Part shown: positions 56,603 to 64,000 of the stretch, piece by piece
Layout: each line of letters opens with the position of its first letter
How positions within the stretch are numbered: position 1 is the first letter of the stretch
Origin: Pseudomonas sp. NBRC 111124
Lineage (GTDB): Bacteria; Pseudomonadota; Gammaproteobacteria; Pseudomonadales; Pseudomonadaceae
Direction of reading: 5' to 3'
Assembly (NCBI RefSeq): GCF_001320245.1
Contig: NZ_BCBA01000033.1
Span: 81,476 to 145,475 of the forward strand
Length of the DNA stretch: 64,000 bases
The notes under the pieces: model-generated
Seen by the model: only the letters and a program-made list of their open reading frames with translations
What the model was told of the DNA's origin: nothing
Database searches by the model: none
Translations under genes and position numbers: made by a program

Positions 56603-56677
56603 CCGGCCTCTTCGCGGCTAAAGCCGCTCCTACAGGGATCCCGATACCTCTGTAGGAGCGGCTTTAGCCGCGAAGAA
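56603..56677. repeat. REP pair after the YdeP-like gene
   Basis: Arms around 56603-56637 and 56650-56677, of the GCGGCTAAAGCCGCTCCTACAG class. It lies between convergent genes. Confidence 0.8.
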
Positions 56678-56689
56678 TCCAGCACCGAT

Positions 56690-57151
56690 TCAGGATCGAT
56701 GCACCGGAAAGGCCGTGGTGTACTTCATCTGCTCCATGGCAAAACTGGAGGTGATGTTCGACAGCCCGTCAGTGCTGGTGATCAGCTTCTTGTAGAAGCG
56801 GTCGTACGCGGCGATATCGCCCACCACCACCCGTAGCATGTAGTCCCAGTCCCCAGACATGCGGTAGAACTCCATCACCTCCTCGAAGCCCTTCACCGTC
56901 GCTGCGAACTGCTCCAGCCAGGCGCTGTCGTGGCGCTGGGTCTTGAGCTGGACGAACACGGTCAGCCCCAGCCCCAGGCGTTCGGGGTCCAGCAGGGCGA
57001 CACGACCGAGGATGTAGCCGTCTTCTTCAAGGCGCTTGACCCGCTTCCAGCAAGGTGTGGTCGACAGGTTGACCGCTTCGGCCAGGTCCTTGAGCGAGAT
57101 CGAAGCGTCGCGCTGCAGCAGTGTGAGGATGTGTTGGTCGAAACTGTCCAT
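56690..57151 (-). CDS. Lrp/AsnC-family transcriptional regulator
   Basis: 153 residues from ATG 57151. The helix-turn-helix is in DASISLKDLAEAVNLSTTPC with WKRVKRLEEDGYI, and the ligand-binding RAM domain follows from about 65. It is divergent from the PLP-dependent sulfur enzyme gene, with a gap of 136 bases, and is likely its regulator. Confidence 0.93.
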   Translation of the reverse strand: MDSFDQHILTLLQRDASISLKDLAEAVNLSTTPCWKRVKRLEEDGYILGRVALLDPERLGLGLTVFVQLKTQRHDSAWLEQFAATVKGFEEVMEFYRMSGDWDYMLRVVVGDIAAYDRFYKKLITSTDGLSNITSSFAMEQMKYTTAFPVHRS

Positions 57152-57287
57152 TGCAGGGCAAACCATCGAGAAAAATTTTCCCCAGATTACCCCAGGCCTA
57201 GGAAAATTTCCTGCGTCACGCCGGCATTGCCGCCGGGCCAGGTTGTTGCCATAGTTGCAGGCTTGAATCCTGCCAATGGGCCTGACC

Positions 57288-58460
57288 ATGTCTGACAAGC
57301 CGCGTAATTTTGCCACCCGTACCATCCACGCCGGCGACCAGTTCAGCGTTGCCGATAACGCCATCTTCCCGCCCATCTACACCGCCAGTTCCTACATCAA
57401 GCGCAGCCTCGACGATCACCCCGAATATGCGTACAGCCGGGTTGGCAACCCGACCCGGCACGCCTACGAAAGCTGCGTCGCAGCGCTCGAAGAGGGCGTC
57501 GGCGCGGTGGCCTGTGCATCAGGCGTCAATGCCACTGCGACGGTCCTGGAGCTGCTGCCCAAGGACGCCCACGTGGTGGTGATGAATGGCGTTTACGGCG
57601 GCACTTTCCGCATCCTCGAAGACTACCGCGGGCGCACGTCGGGCCTGACCACCACCTATGTCGACCTCAATGACGTCGCGGCAGTGGCGGCGGCGATCAG
57701 GCCCGAAACACAGCTGATCTGGATCGAGTCACCGACCAACCCGCTGCTGCACCTGGTGGATATCAAGGCGGTGTGCGACCTGGCCCGTGCCCGCGGTATC
57801 CTCACCTGCATCGACAACACCTTCTGCTCGCCGTGGAATCAGCGGCCGATCACCCTCGGTGTCGACCTGGTGATGCATTCGGCGAGCAAATACATCGGTG
57901 GCCACTCCGACCTTACGGGAGGCGTGGTGGTGGCCGCCAGCGATGAGCTGTACAAGCGCCTGCGCAGGATCAGCATGGCGGTGGGTGCCATCCAGGGGCC
58001 GTTCGACTGCTACCTGGCCTTGCGCGGGCTGAAGACCCTGGATGTGCGCATGGAGCGCCAGTGCGCCAACGCGCTGCAGGTGGCGCGCTTCCTCGAAGGC
58101 CACCCCCAGGTCGAGCAAGTATTCTACCCAGGGCTGGAAAGCCACCCGCAACATGCGCTGTGCCAGCGTCAGATGCGCAGCGGCGGGGCGGTGGTGGCGA
58201 TGAAGGTCAAAGGCGGTGACCGAGCGGCGCTCAACCGGCTAGTCGAGGCCCTGCAGATCTTCGTGCTGGCCGACTCGCTGGGCGGGGTGGAGAGCATGAT
58301 CAACCACTCCTGGAGCATGTCGCACAACTCGTTGAGCCCGGCACAGAAAGGCGAGATGGGGATCAGCGAGAACCTGCTGCGGTTGTCGGTGGGGATCGAG
58401 GATTACCGTGACTTGATCGAAGACCTGGAGGGTGCGTTGAAGGCTTCGGCTGCCGTGTGA
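57288..58460 (+). CDS. PLP-dependent trans-sulfuration family enzyme (cystathionine synthase/lyase type)
   Basis: 390 residues from ATG 57288 (ATG 57276 would add four). The PLP lysine is in MHSASKYIGGHSDL. Other conserved regions are TRTIHAGDQF at the start, YSRVGNPTRHAYESCVAALE, and SLGGVESMINHSWSMSH near the end. The family includes cystathionine gamma-synthase, beta- and gamma-lyases and methionine gamma-lyase, and I cannot choose among them by eye. Control by the divergent Lrp-type regulator suggests an amino-acid-responsive role. Confidence 0.9.
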   Translation: MSDKPRNFATRTIHAGDQFSVADNAIFPPIYTASSYIKRSLDDHPEYAYSRVGNPTRHAYESCVAALEEGVGAVACASGVNATATVLELLPKDAHVVVMNGVYGGTFRILEDYRGRTSGLTTTYVDLNDVAAVAAAIRPETQLIWIESPTNPLLHLVDIKAVCDLARARGILTCIDNTFCSPWNQRPITLGVDLVMHSASKYIGGHSDLTGGVVVAASDELYKRLRRISMAVGAIQGPFDCYLALRGLKTLDVRMERQCANALQVARFLEGHPQVEQVFYPGLESHPQHALCQRQMRSGGAVVAMKVKGGDRAALNRLVEALQIFVLADSLGGVESMINHSWSMSHNSLSPAQKGEMGISENLLRLSVGIEDYRDLIEDLEGALKASAAV

Positions 58461-58469
58461 GGGCTGCTG

Positions 58470-58546
58470 GCCTCTTCGCGGCTGAAGCCGCTCCTACAGG
58501 GTAAGCGCAAATCCCGGTAGGAGCGGCTTCAGCCGCGAAGAGGCCG
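58470..58546. repeat. REP pair between PLP enzyme and YdcH genes
   Basis: Inverted arms with the GCGGCTGAAGCCGCTCCTAC core lie at about 58470-58500 and 58516-58546. Confidence 0.85.
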
Positions 58547-58566
58547 GTGAATTCAATGAAGGGTTG

Positions 58567-58803
58567 TCAGGCTTTCGGCGGATGGATGATCCGTTCGATC
58601 TTGTCCTTGAGCAGCAGCCTTTCCTTGCGCAGGCGGTTGACTGCTTCGTCGTTGGTACCGTTGGCCTCGGCGGCGAGCACCTCTTTGTCCTTGGCGTTGT
58701 ATTCCTTGTGCAGCTTGTGAAGGTCCTGGTCCTTGTCTATGAGTGCCTGGAATGCCTCAGCGGTAACGTGCAGGTCAGCGAGCAGATCATGCGGAACTGG
58801 CAT
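58567..58803 (-). CDS. YdcH/DUF465-family small coiled-coil protein
   Basis: 78 residues from ATG 58803, with AGAGGTGA upstream. The sequence is almost all charged helix, including FQALIDKDQDLHKLHKEYNA and LRKERLLLKDKIERII, typical of DUF465 (YdcH) proteins. Function is unknown. It is divergent from the isomerase gene. Confidence 0.9.
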   Translation of the reverse strand: MPVPHDLLADLHVTAEAFQALIDKDQDLHKLHKEYNAKDKEVLAAEANGTNDEAVNRLRKERLLLKDKIERIIHPPKA

Positions 58804-58920
58804 TTCTTCACCTCTGTCAGGGTTGTCGGTAAGGTCCTGACCTTTGAGGATAGCCGCCTTTGCGCAGGTGGGGGACTGGGGTAGGCTGTCGCATCCTTCC
58901 CCGTGCCTGGAACCTGCACC

Positions 58921-59286
58921 ATGCCTCACCTGAATCTGGAATACAGCGACAACCTGCGTGAGCTCAATGTAGACGTGCTGCTGTTGCGCTTGAACCACGC
59001 CCTGGTTGGCAGTGGCCAGTTTGCCGACGAAGCCGACATCAAGAGCCGGGCCGAGGCCTTCAAGCAGTACCGAGTGGGTACCGCACCGGGTGAGCGGGCC
59101 TTTGCCCATGTGCGCCTGGCGATACTCAGCGGTCGCTCGTCCGAGGTGAAGCAACAATTGTCCGGCAGCTTGCTCGAAGTGCTGCGCGAAGCCATCCCGA
59201 CCCAGGCCGGCTTGGACATCCAGCTGTGCGTCGAAGTGCTCGACATCGACCGCGAACCTTATGCCAAAGCGCGCCTGCGCGGCTGA
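58921..59286 (+). CDS. 5-carboxymethyl-2-hydroxymuconate isomerase family protein
   Basis: 121 residues from ATG 58921. The family start MPHLNLEYSDNL retains Pro2, the catalytic base of the tautomerase superfamily. It resembles HpaF of homoprotocatechuate breakdown, but no other hpa gene lies nearby, so its substrate may differ. Confidence 0.88.
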   Translation: MPHLNLEYSDNLRELNVDVLLLRLNHALVGSGQFADEADIKSRAEAFKQYRVGTAPGERAFAHVRLAILSGRSSEVKQQLSGSLLEVLREAIPTQAGLDIQLCVEVLDIDREPYAKARLRG

Positions 59287-59342
59287 ACGAATGCTGAATG
59301 AAGTTAATTTAATGTAAAAAAATGCATCGCCTTACGAATTTG

Positions 59343-59358
59343 TTACCGTCTTTTTCAC
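59343..59358 (+). promoter_or_regulatory. Possible ColR box upstream of eptA
   Basis: TTACCGTCTTTTTCAC ends in the TTTTTCAC core and fits the ColR consensus I recall from P. putida at all but one fixed position. It lies 87 bases before the eptA ATG, within an AT-rich leader. Confidence 0.45.
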
Positions 59359-59445
59359 AAAAAATTGATGGTGCGCTTTCTAGAGTTCCGCGACTTTCCC
59401 ACGGTGCCGTCTGGCCTGGGGGTTGATAATTACTCTTGATTGCGA

Positions 59446-61089
59446 ATGCCGATGCTCAACTTCAAATCCCTGCGGACTGAATGGGTCACGCTGTTGGCCA
59501 GCGTTTACCTGCTGGTGGGTCTCAACCTGTTCCTTTGGGAGCACCTGCAAGAGGTGGTGCCCGCCGGGGTGTCGGGGCTCTGGCTGAGCTTGGCGTTCGC
59601 CGTGCTGATGTTGTTTGCATTCAACCTGGTGTTGACCCTGTTCGCCTTCCGTTATGTCTTGAAGCCGCTGTTGATCGTGCTGTTCGTGAGTGGTGCGAGT
59701 GCCGCTTACTTCATGAACCAGTATGGCGTGCTTATTGATGCCGGCATGTTCCGCAACATCGCCGAGACCAATGTTTCGGAAGTGCGCGATCTGCTGTCGT
59801 TCAAGTTCGCTGCCTATATTCTATTGCTCGGCGTATTGCCGTCAGTATTGCTGTGGAAGGCGCAGATCGCCTACCGCCCATGGCACCGCGAACTGCTCGG
59901 CAAGCTGGTGGTCAGCGGTGCCTGCGTGGTCGCACTGGGCTCGGTGGCATTGGTCAACTATCAAGGGCTGTCGTCGCTGTTTCGCAATCACCACGAACTG
60001 CGCCTGATGCTCACCCCGAGCAATGTCGTCGGCGCGACCATCGGTTATGTCAACGAGCGCGTCGGTACCGCTGCGCGGCCGTTCCAGCACTATGGCGAAG
60101 ATGCCAAGCGCGATGCGGCCTGGCAAAAGCACGAGCGCAAATCGCTGACCGTGCTGGTGGTCGGTGAAAGTGCCCGTGCCGATCACTTCGGCGTGCTCGG
60201 CTATCAGCGCGACACCACCCCGAACCTGGCCAAGGAACAGGGCCTGGTGAGTTTTTCCGATGTGCATTCCTGCGGTACCGAAACCGCCGTTTCGGTGCCG
60301 TGCATGTTCTCCGGCATGAAGCGCAAGGAATACGACGCCCGGGTGGCGAAGAACCGCGAAGGGCTGCTGGACATCCTCCAGCGGGCCGGCCTGGCTGTGC
60401 AGTGGCGCGACAACCAGTCGGGCTGCAAAGGCACCTGCGATCGCGTGCAGTTCATCGACGTCAGCAACTTCAAGGACCCGCAGCTGTGCGCCAGCGGCGA
60501 ATGCCATGACGAAATCCTGCTGCAAGGCCTGGGCGAGCTGATCGACAACCTCGACAAAGACACTGTGCTGGTGTTGCATCAGATGGGCAGCCACGGCCCC
60601 GAGTACTTCAAGCGCTACCCCAAAGACGGCGAGCGCTTCACCCCGGTGTGCCAGAGCAATGCGCTGAACCAGTGCAGCGAGCAGGACATCATCAACGGCT
60701 ACGACAACACCCTGGCCTACACTGACAAGGTGCTGTCCTCGCTCATCGACACCCTGCGCAGCAAGCAGGACAAGGTCGACACGGCGATGATCTACCTGTC
60801 CGACCATGGCGAGTCGCTGGGCGAGTACAACCTGTTCCTGCACGGCACCCCGTATGCCATTGCCCCGGAACAACAAAAGCACGTGCCTCTGCTGACCTGG
60901 TTCTCCGACAGCTACAAGGAGGACTTCGGCATCGACACCGACTGCCTGGCCAAGCTGAGCGATGCACCGCTGTCGCAGGACAATCTGTTCCACTCGATGC
61001 TGGGCCTGCTGCAGGTGCACACCGAGGTCTACCAGCAGTCGCTGGACATGTTTGCCAGCTGCCGACCGTGGTTGGCAGCCCAGCGTTGA
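59446..61089 (+). CDS. eptA: Lipid A phosphoethanolamine transferase (EptA family)
   Basis: 547 residues from ATG 59446 (59452 is possible; the TTG at 59440 is unlikely). Five hydrophobic segments in the first 180 residues precede a periplasmic alkaline-phosphatase-fold domain. The nucleophile threonine is in SCGTETAVSVPCMFSG, metal ligands are in VVGESARADHFG and LSDHGESLGEYN, and six or more cysteines can form disulfides. It adds phosphoethanolamine to lipid A at the outer face of the inner membrane, lowering cationic peptide binding. Confidence 0.94.
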   Translation: MPMLNFKSLRTEWVTLLASVYLLVGLNLFLWEHLQEVVPAGVSGLWLSLAFAVLMLFAFNLVLTLFAFRYVLKPLLIVLFVSGASAAYFMNQYGVLIDAGMFRNIAETNVSEVRDLLSFKFAAYILLLGVLPSVLLWKAQIAYRPWHRELLGKLVVSGACVVALGSVALVNYQGLSSLFRNHHELRLMLTPSNVVGATIGYVNERVGTAARPFQHYGEDAKRDAAWQKHERKSLTVLVVGESARADHFGVLGYQRDTTPNLAKEQGLVSFSDVHSCGTETAVSVPCMFSGMKRKEYDARVAKNREGLLDILQRAGLAVQWRDNQSGCKGTCDRVQFIDVSNFKDPQLCASGECHDEILLQGLGELIDNLDKDTVLVLHQMGSHGPEYFKRYPKDGERFTPVCQSNALNQCSEQDIINGYDNTLAYTDKVLSSLIDTLRSKQDKVDTAMIYLSDHGESLGEYNLFLHGTPYAIAPEQQKHVPLLTWFSDSYKEDFGIDTDCLAKLSDAPLSQDNLFHSMLGLLQVHTEVYQQSLDMFASCRPWLAAQR

Positions 61090-61178
61090 GGCCGTTCATC
61101 TAAACCAGGGATGGCGCAGGTTTCACCAGCAGGGCCCGTGCCGTATATACTGCGCGCCAATGTTTGTGGGAGAGCCTT

Positions 61179-62312
61179 GTGGCCATCGAAATTCACTGGA
61201 TCCGTGACGACCAGACCCTGGCCGAACAATGCCGCAAGTGGCGCGAACTGCCCTTTGTGGCGCTCGACACCGAATTCATGCGGGTCGATACCTTCTACCC
61301 GAAAGCCGGTCTGGTCCAGGTCGGCGACGGGCAGCGGGCTTTCCTCATCGACCCGCTGTTGATCCGCGACTGGCAGCCGCTGGGCGAGCTGCTCGACGAC
61401 AGCCGCGTGGTCAAGGTGTTGCACGCCTGCAGCGAAGACCTCGAAGTGCTGCTGCGCCTGACCGGCAAGCTGCCGCAGCCGTTGTTCGACACTCAGCTGG
61501 CCGCCGGTTACCTGAACCTGGGCTTCTCCATGGGGTATTCGCGGCTGGTGCAGGAAGTGCTGGGCATCGAGCTGCCCAAAGGCGAAACCCGCTCCGACTG
61601 GTTGCAACGCCCGCTGTCGGAAACCCAAGTCAGCTACGCCGCCGAAGATGCCGTGCACCTGGCCGAACTGTTCGCTGCCCTGCAACCGCGCCTGGAGGGC
61701 GACAAGTACGCCTGGGTGCTGGACGACGGCGCCGAGCTGGTGGCCGCGCTGCGCCGTGAAGTCGAACCCGAGACCCTGTACCGCGACGTCAAGCTCGCCT
61801 GGAAGCTGGGCCGTCAGCAGCTGGCGGTGCTGCGCGAACTGTGCGCCTGGCGCGAGCGCGAAGCGCGCAGCCGCGATGTGCCGCGCAACCGCATCCTCAA
61901 GGAACACTCGCTGTGGCCCATGGCCAAGAGCCAGCCGGACAACCTTTCGGCCCTGGCCAAGATCGAAGAAATGCACCCGCGCACCATCCGCCAGGACGGC
62001 GCCATCCTGCTCGAGCTGATCAAGCGCGCTGGCAGCCTGCCGTCGGAGCAGTGGCCACAGCCGCTGCCTGAGCCGCTGCCGATCGAAGCCTCCGGTATCC
62101 TCAAGCGCCTGCGTGCCATCGGCCAGGCTGAAGGCGAGCGCCTGGGGATCGCCCCGGAGCTGATGCTGCGCAAGAAAGCCCTGGAAGCCCTGCTCAAGAG
62201 CGGTTACCCGAACGGCCCCTACCAACTGCCCGATTCGCTGCGCGGCTGGCGCCGTGAGCGGATGGGCCAGGCCCTGCTCGATGACCTCGCAGGCGCCGGA
62301 GATAAGCAATGA
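61179..62312 (+). CDS. rnd: Ribonuclease D
   Basis: 377 residues from GTG 61179, with GGGAG 6 bases upstream. It is a DEDDy 3'-5' exonuclease: acidic residues are in [23 protein letters not shown] and [18 protein letters not shown] domain follows at about 205-290. It trims tRNA and other stable RNA precursors. The stop overlaps the next ATG by 4 bases. Confidence 0.96.
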   Translation: MAIEIHWIRDDQTLAEQCRKWRELPFVALDTEFMRVDTFYPKAGLVQVGDGQRAFLIDPLLIRDWQPLGELLDDSRVVKVLHACSEDLEVLLRLTGKLPQPLFDTQLAAGYLNLGFSMGYSRLVQEVLGIELPKGETRSDWLQRPLSETQVSYAAEDAVHLAELFAALQPRLEGDKYAWVLDDGAELVAALRREVEPETLYRDVKLAWKLGRQQLAVLRELCAWREREARSRDVPRNRILKEHSLWPMAKSQPDNLSALAKIEEMHPRTIRQDGAILLELIKRAGSLPSEQWPQPLPEPLPIEASGILKRLRAIGQAEGERLGIAPELMLRKKALEALLKSGYPNGPYQLPDSLRGWRRERMGQALLDDLAGAGDKQ

Positions 62313-62602
62313 AACGTATCTGCTCGATCTACAAGAGCCCACGCAAGAACGAAATGTACCTCTACGTGCTCAAGGCCGAAGGCCTGGAGCGCGTGCCCGA
62401 GGCGCTGCTGCCCTTCTTTGGCAAGCCGGTGCACGCCTTCGACCTGGTGTTGACCCCGGAACGCCAGCTGGCCCGCGAGGACATCGCCAAGGTGCTGGAA
62501 AACCTTGAAAATCAGGGTTATCACCTGCAGATGCCACCGGCCGAGGACGAGTACATCGAGCACTTGCCTGAAGAGCTGCTGCGCCGTAACGACCCGGTCT
62601 GA
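62309..62602 (+). CDS. YcgL-domain protein
   Basis: 97 residues, starting in an ATGA overlap with rnd. The YcgL fold start [19 protein letters not shown] and the [12 protein letters not shown] stretch near the end are diagnostic. The function is not settled; coupling to RNase D is conserved in many gammaproteobacteria. Confidence 0.94.
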   Translation: MKRICSIYKSPRKNEMYLYVLKAEGLERVPEALLPFFGKPVHAFDLVLTPERQLAREDIAKVLENLENQGYHLQMPPAEDEYIEHLPEELLRRNDPV

Positions 62603-62604
62603 TC

Positions 62605-63537
62605 ATGCGTGTTCTGATCGCTGAGCATGATCATGCTCGATATGCCGAACTGCTGCGCGAAGCCATGCCGGAGCTGCAAATCCTGACCAGCGGGGACTCC
62701 GCCGAACTGGCCCGCCAGGCACCGCAGTGCCCGGTCTGGCTGGGCCAGCCGGACCTGTTGGCGAGCCTGCTGCGCCAAGGCCACAAGCCGGAGTGGGTGC
62801 AGTCCACCTGGGCCGGCATCACGCCGTTGCTGGCCGAAGGGCTGCCGCGTGACTACCGCCTGACCCGCGCCGTGGGCATTTTCGGCCAGGTGATGGCCGA
62901 GTACATGCTGACCTACATGCTCGGCCACGAGCGCGAAGTGCTGTCGCGCCTGGTCAGCCAGGTCGAGCGCCGCTGGGATGACCGCCCAGGGCGCTCACTC
63001 GAAGGGCGCAAAGTGCTGATCGTTGGCACCGGCGATATCGGCCAGCGGGTGGCCGAGTTCCTCGCGCCGTTTGGCGTGACCCTTTACGGCATTGCCAGCA
63101 GTGCCCGTGAGCAGGCGCCGTTCGTCGAGGTCGCAGGGTTGGCGGATTTACCGCGCCTGGTCGGGCAAATGGATTACGTGCTCAACCTGCTGCCTGACAC
63201 GCCGGCAACCCATGACCTGTATGACGCGGCGCTGTTCCAGCGCTTCCAGCCTACGGCCTTGTTCATCAACGCCGGCCGCGGCGCGGCAGTGGTCGATGCC
63301 GATCTGGTCGAGGCGTTGAAGGAGGGGCATCTGGCCGGGGCGGTGATCGACGTGTGCCGGCAGGAACCGTTGCCGCAACGGCATCCATTCTGGACCGCCT
63401 GGGGCTTGTTGCTGACCGGGCACAGCTCGGCGCCCACCTCGCCGGCGGCGATGGTGCGGTTGTTTGCCGGGAATGTGCGGGCGTACGCAGAAGGGCAGGG
63501 GTTGCGCGGCGAAGTCGATTTCGCCCGTGGCTACTGA
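62605..63537 (+). CDS. D-2-hydroxyacid dehydrogenase, GhrA-like
   Basis: 310 residues, 2 bases after the ycgL stop. The NAD(P)-binding motif is VLIVGTGDIGQRVAEFL, INAGRGAAVVD marks the second conserved block, and the catalytic histidine is in LTGHSSAPTSPA. Relatives reduce glyoxylate or hydroxypyruvate. It is the last gene of the rnd-ycgL operon. Confidence 0.92.
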   Translation: MRVLIAEHDHARYAELLREAMPELQILTSGDSAELARQAPQCPVWLGQPDLLASLLRQGHKPEWVQSTWAGITPLLAEGLPRDYRLTRAVGIFGQVMAEYMLTYMLGHEREVLSRLVSQVERRWDDRPGRSLEGRKVLIVGTGDIGQRVAEFLAPFGVTLYGIASSAREQAPFVEVAGLADLPRLVGQMDYVLNLLPDTPATHDLYDAALFQRFQPTALFINAGRGAAVVDADLVEALKEGHLAGAVIDVCRQEPLPQRHPFWTAWGLLLTGHSSAPTSPAAMVRLFAGNVRAYAEGQGLRGEVDFARGY

Positions 63538-63551
63538 ACTCAATTGCCTGT

Positions 63552-63589
63552 GCCGGCCTCTTCGCGGGGCAAGCCCGCTCCTACAGGGA
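63552..63589. repeat. Single REP arm abutting an insertion sequence
   Basis: GGCCTCTTCGCGGGGCAAGC and the following CCGCTCCTACAGGGA form one arm of the usual pair. The second arm is absent on this side, and the IS left end begins at the next base. Confidence 0.8.
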
Positions 63590-64000
63590 TGAACTGCGCC
63601 CCTGACGTTGGACAAAAAATCCAACCTCAGGGGCGTTTCACATGAGCAAGTACTCCAGACAGTTCAAGCTTTCCGCCATCCAGGCCTTTCTGCAGCGTGG
63701 CCTTGGCTATCGTTTCATTGCCGCGCAGTTCCAGATGGACCCCTCCTTACTGCGCCGCTGGGTGCAGGCCTACCGCATCCATGGCGAGACCAGCCTGTCC
63801 GGACAAGCGCGGACTTTCAGCCCCGAGTTCAAGCTCTCGGTGCTCGAGCGGAAATGGCGCGACAAATTGTCGTTGCGCCAAACCGCAGCCATTTTCAACC
63901 TGACGCACTCCAGCCAGATAGGCATATGGGAAGCGCAGTACTACAGTGGAGGCATCACGCCGAACTCTTGGCCAAGCTGCGCCACGCTGAGATGGAGATT
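63590..64000 (+). mobile_element. IS3-family insertion sequence, left end (continues past window)
   Basis: The left terminus starts TGAACTGCGCCCCTGACG, like IS3-family ends, followed by a hairpin and an OrfA-type reading frame. The element runs off the window, so its right end and OrfB are not seen. Confidence 0.75.
63642..64000 (+). pseudogene. IS3-family transposase OrfA, probably internally deleted
   Basis: The frame from ATG 63642 encodes two helix-turn-helix repeats (MSKYSRQFKLSAIQAFL and SPEFKLSVLERKWRDK) up to QYYSGGI near residue 105. Normally about 40 linker residues follow before the leucine-zipper region. Here the zipper-like coding AELLAKLRHAEMEI appears almost immediately but in another frame (from 63956). 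This points to a deletion at about 63950-63960 that breaks OrfA. The 3' end is outside the window. Confidence 0.7.

Noticed and set aside
1..64000. CRISPR array or prophage
   Set aside because: No regularly spaced direct repeats, cas genes, phage structural genes or integrase were seen.

Overview
The window is a stretch of chromosome from a Pseudomonas of the putida group. Several blocks follow the order I remember from P. putida KT2440: tolQRAB-pal-cpoB-queE-queC-tRNA-Lys; a McpU-like chemoreceptor and a polyamine-type permease; nadA-M48 protease-tusA-perM-bcp-gcvR-dapA-bamC-purC-tRNA-Ser; mqo; xenA; and the hydroxyproline genes. GC content is high, and putida-type REP palindromes sit between many genes. 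This synteny is recalled, not computed.

Layout. 1-6900: cell-envelope Tol-Pal operon, then two queuosine genes and tRNA-Lys. 7000-12160: an islet with a 62-codon double-glycine-leader peptide gene, divergent from an HlyD / C39-peptidase ABC exporter / TolC operon. Together these look like a complete, dedicated type I export system for one small peptide. 12170-16760: CDF transporter, McpU-like receptor and PuuP-like permease. 17200-28080: mostly housekeeping genes (NAD, sulfur relay, lysine, purine and outer-membrane assembly). 28130-31000: a 583-residue exported cysteine-rich protein of unknown function and two small Pseudomonas-type proteins. 31390-34400: LysE exporter, a small lipoprotein and malate:quinone oxidoreductase.

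34450-38200 is a second accessory island: an IDO-type (free L-amino-acid hydroxylase) 2-oxoglutarate dioxygenase, a GNAT acetyltransferase, the AzlCD amino-acid exporter and a small unknown protein in one operon, facing a LysR regulator. It reads as a pathway that hydroxylates, possibly acetylates, and exports an amino acid. 38270-39750 holds an ArsR regulator and xenA. 39800-42770 is an Rhs/YD-repeat gene resembling the C subunit of Tc insecticidal toxins. It is split by one frameshift that falls at a short perfect palindrome, and it has an AT-richer, unidentified C-terminal toxin region.

42870-50420 is a full trans-4-hydroxy-L-proline catabolic cluster (epimerase, D-hydroxyproline dehydrogenase, deaminase, 2-oxoglutarate semialdehyde dehydrogenase, permease, AraC-type regulator). 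50410-56590 groups a LysR regulator, moaB, a bestrophin, moaA and a YdeP/FdhF-type molybdoenzyme. 56690-63540 carries an Lrp-family regulator with a PLP sulfur enzyme, a small YdcH protein, a CHM isomerase, a lipid A phosphoethanolamine transferase with a possible ColR box, RNase D, a YcgL protein and a hydroxyacid dehydrogenase. The window ends in an IS3-family element that lies directly against a REP arm and whose orfA looks internally deleted.

The strongest candidates for undescribed biology are the peptide export islet, the IDO/GNAT/AzlCD operon and the split Tc-C-like toxin gene.
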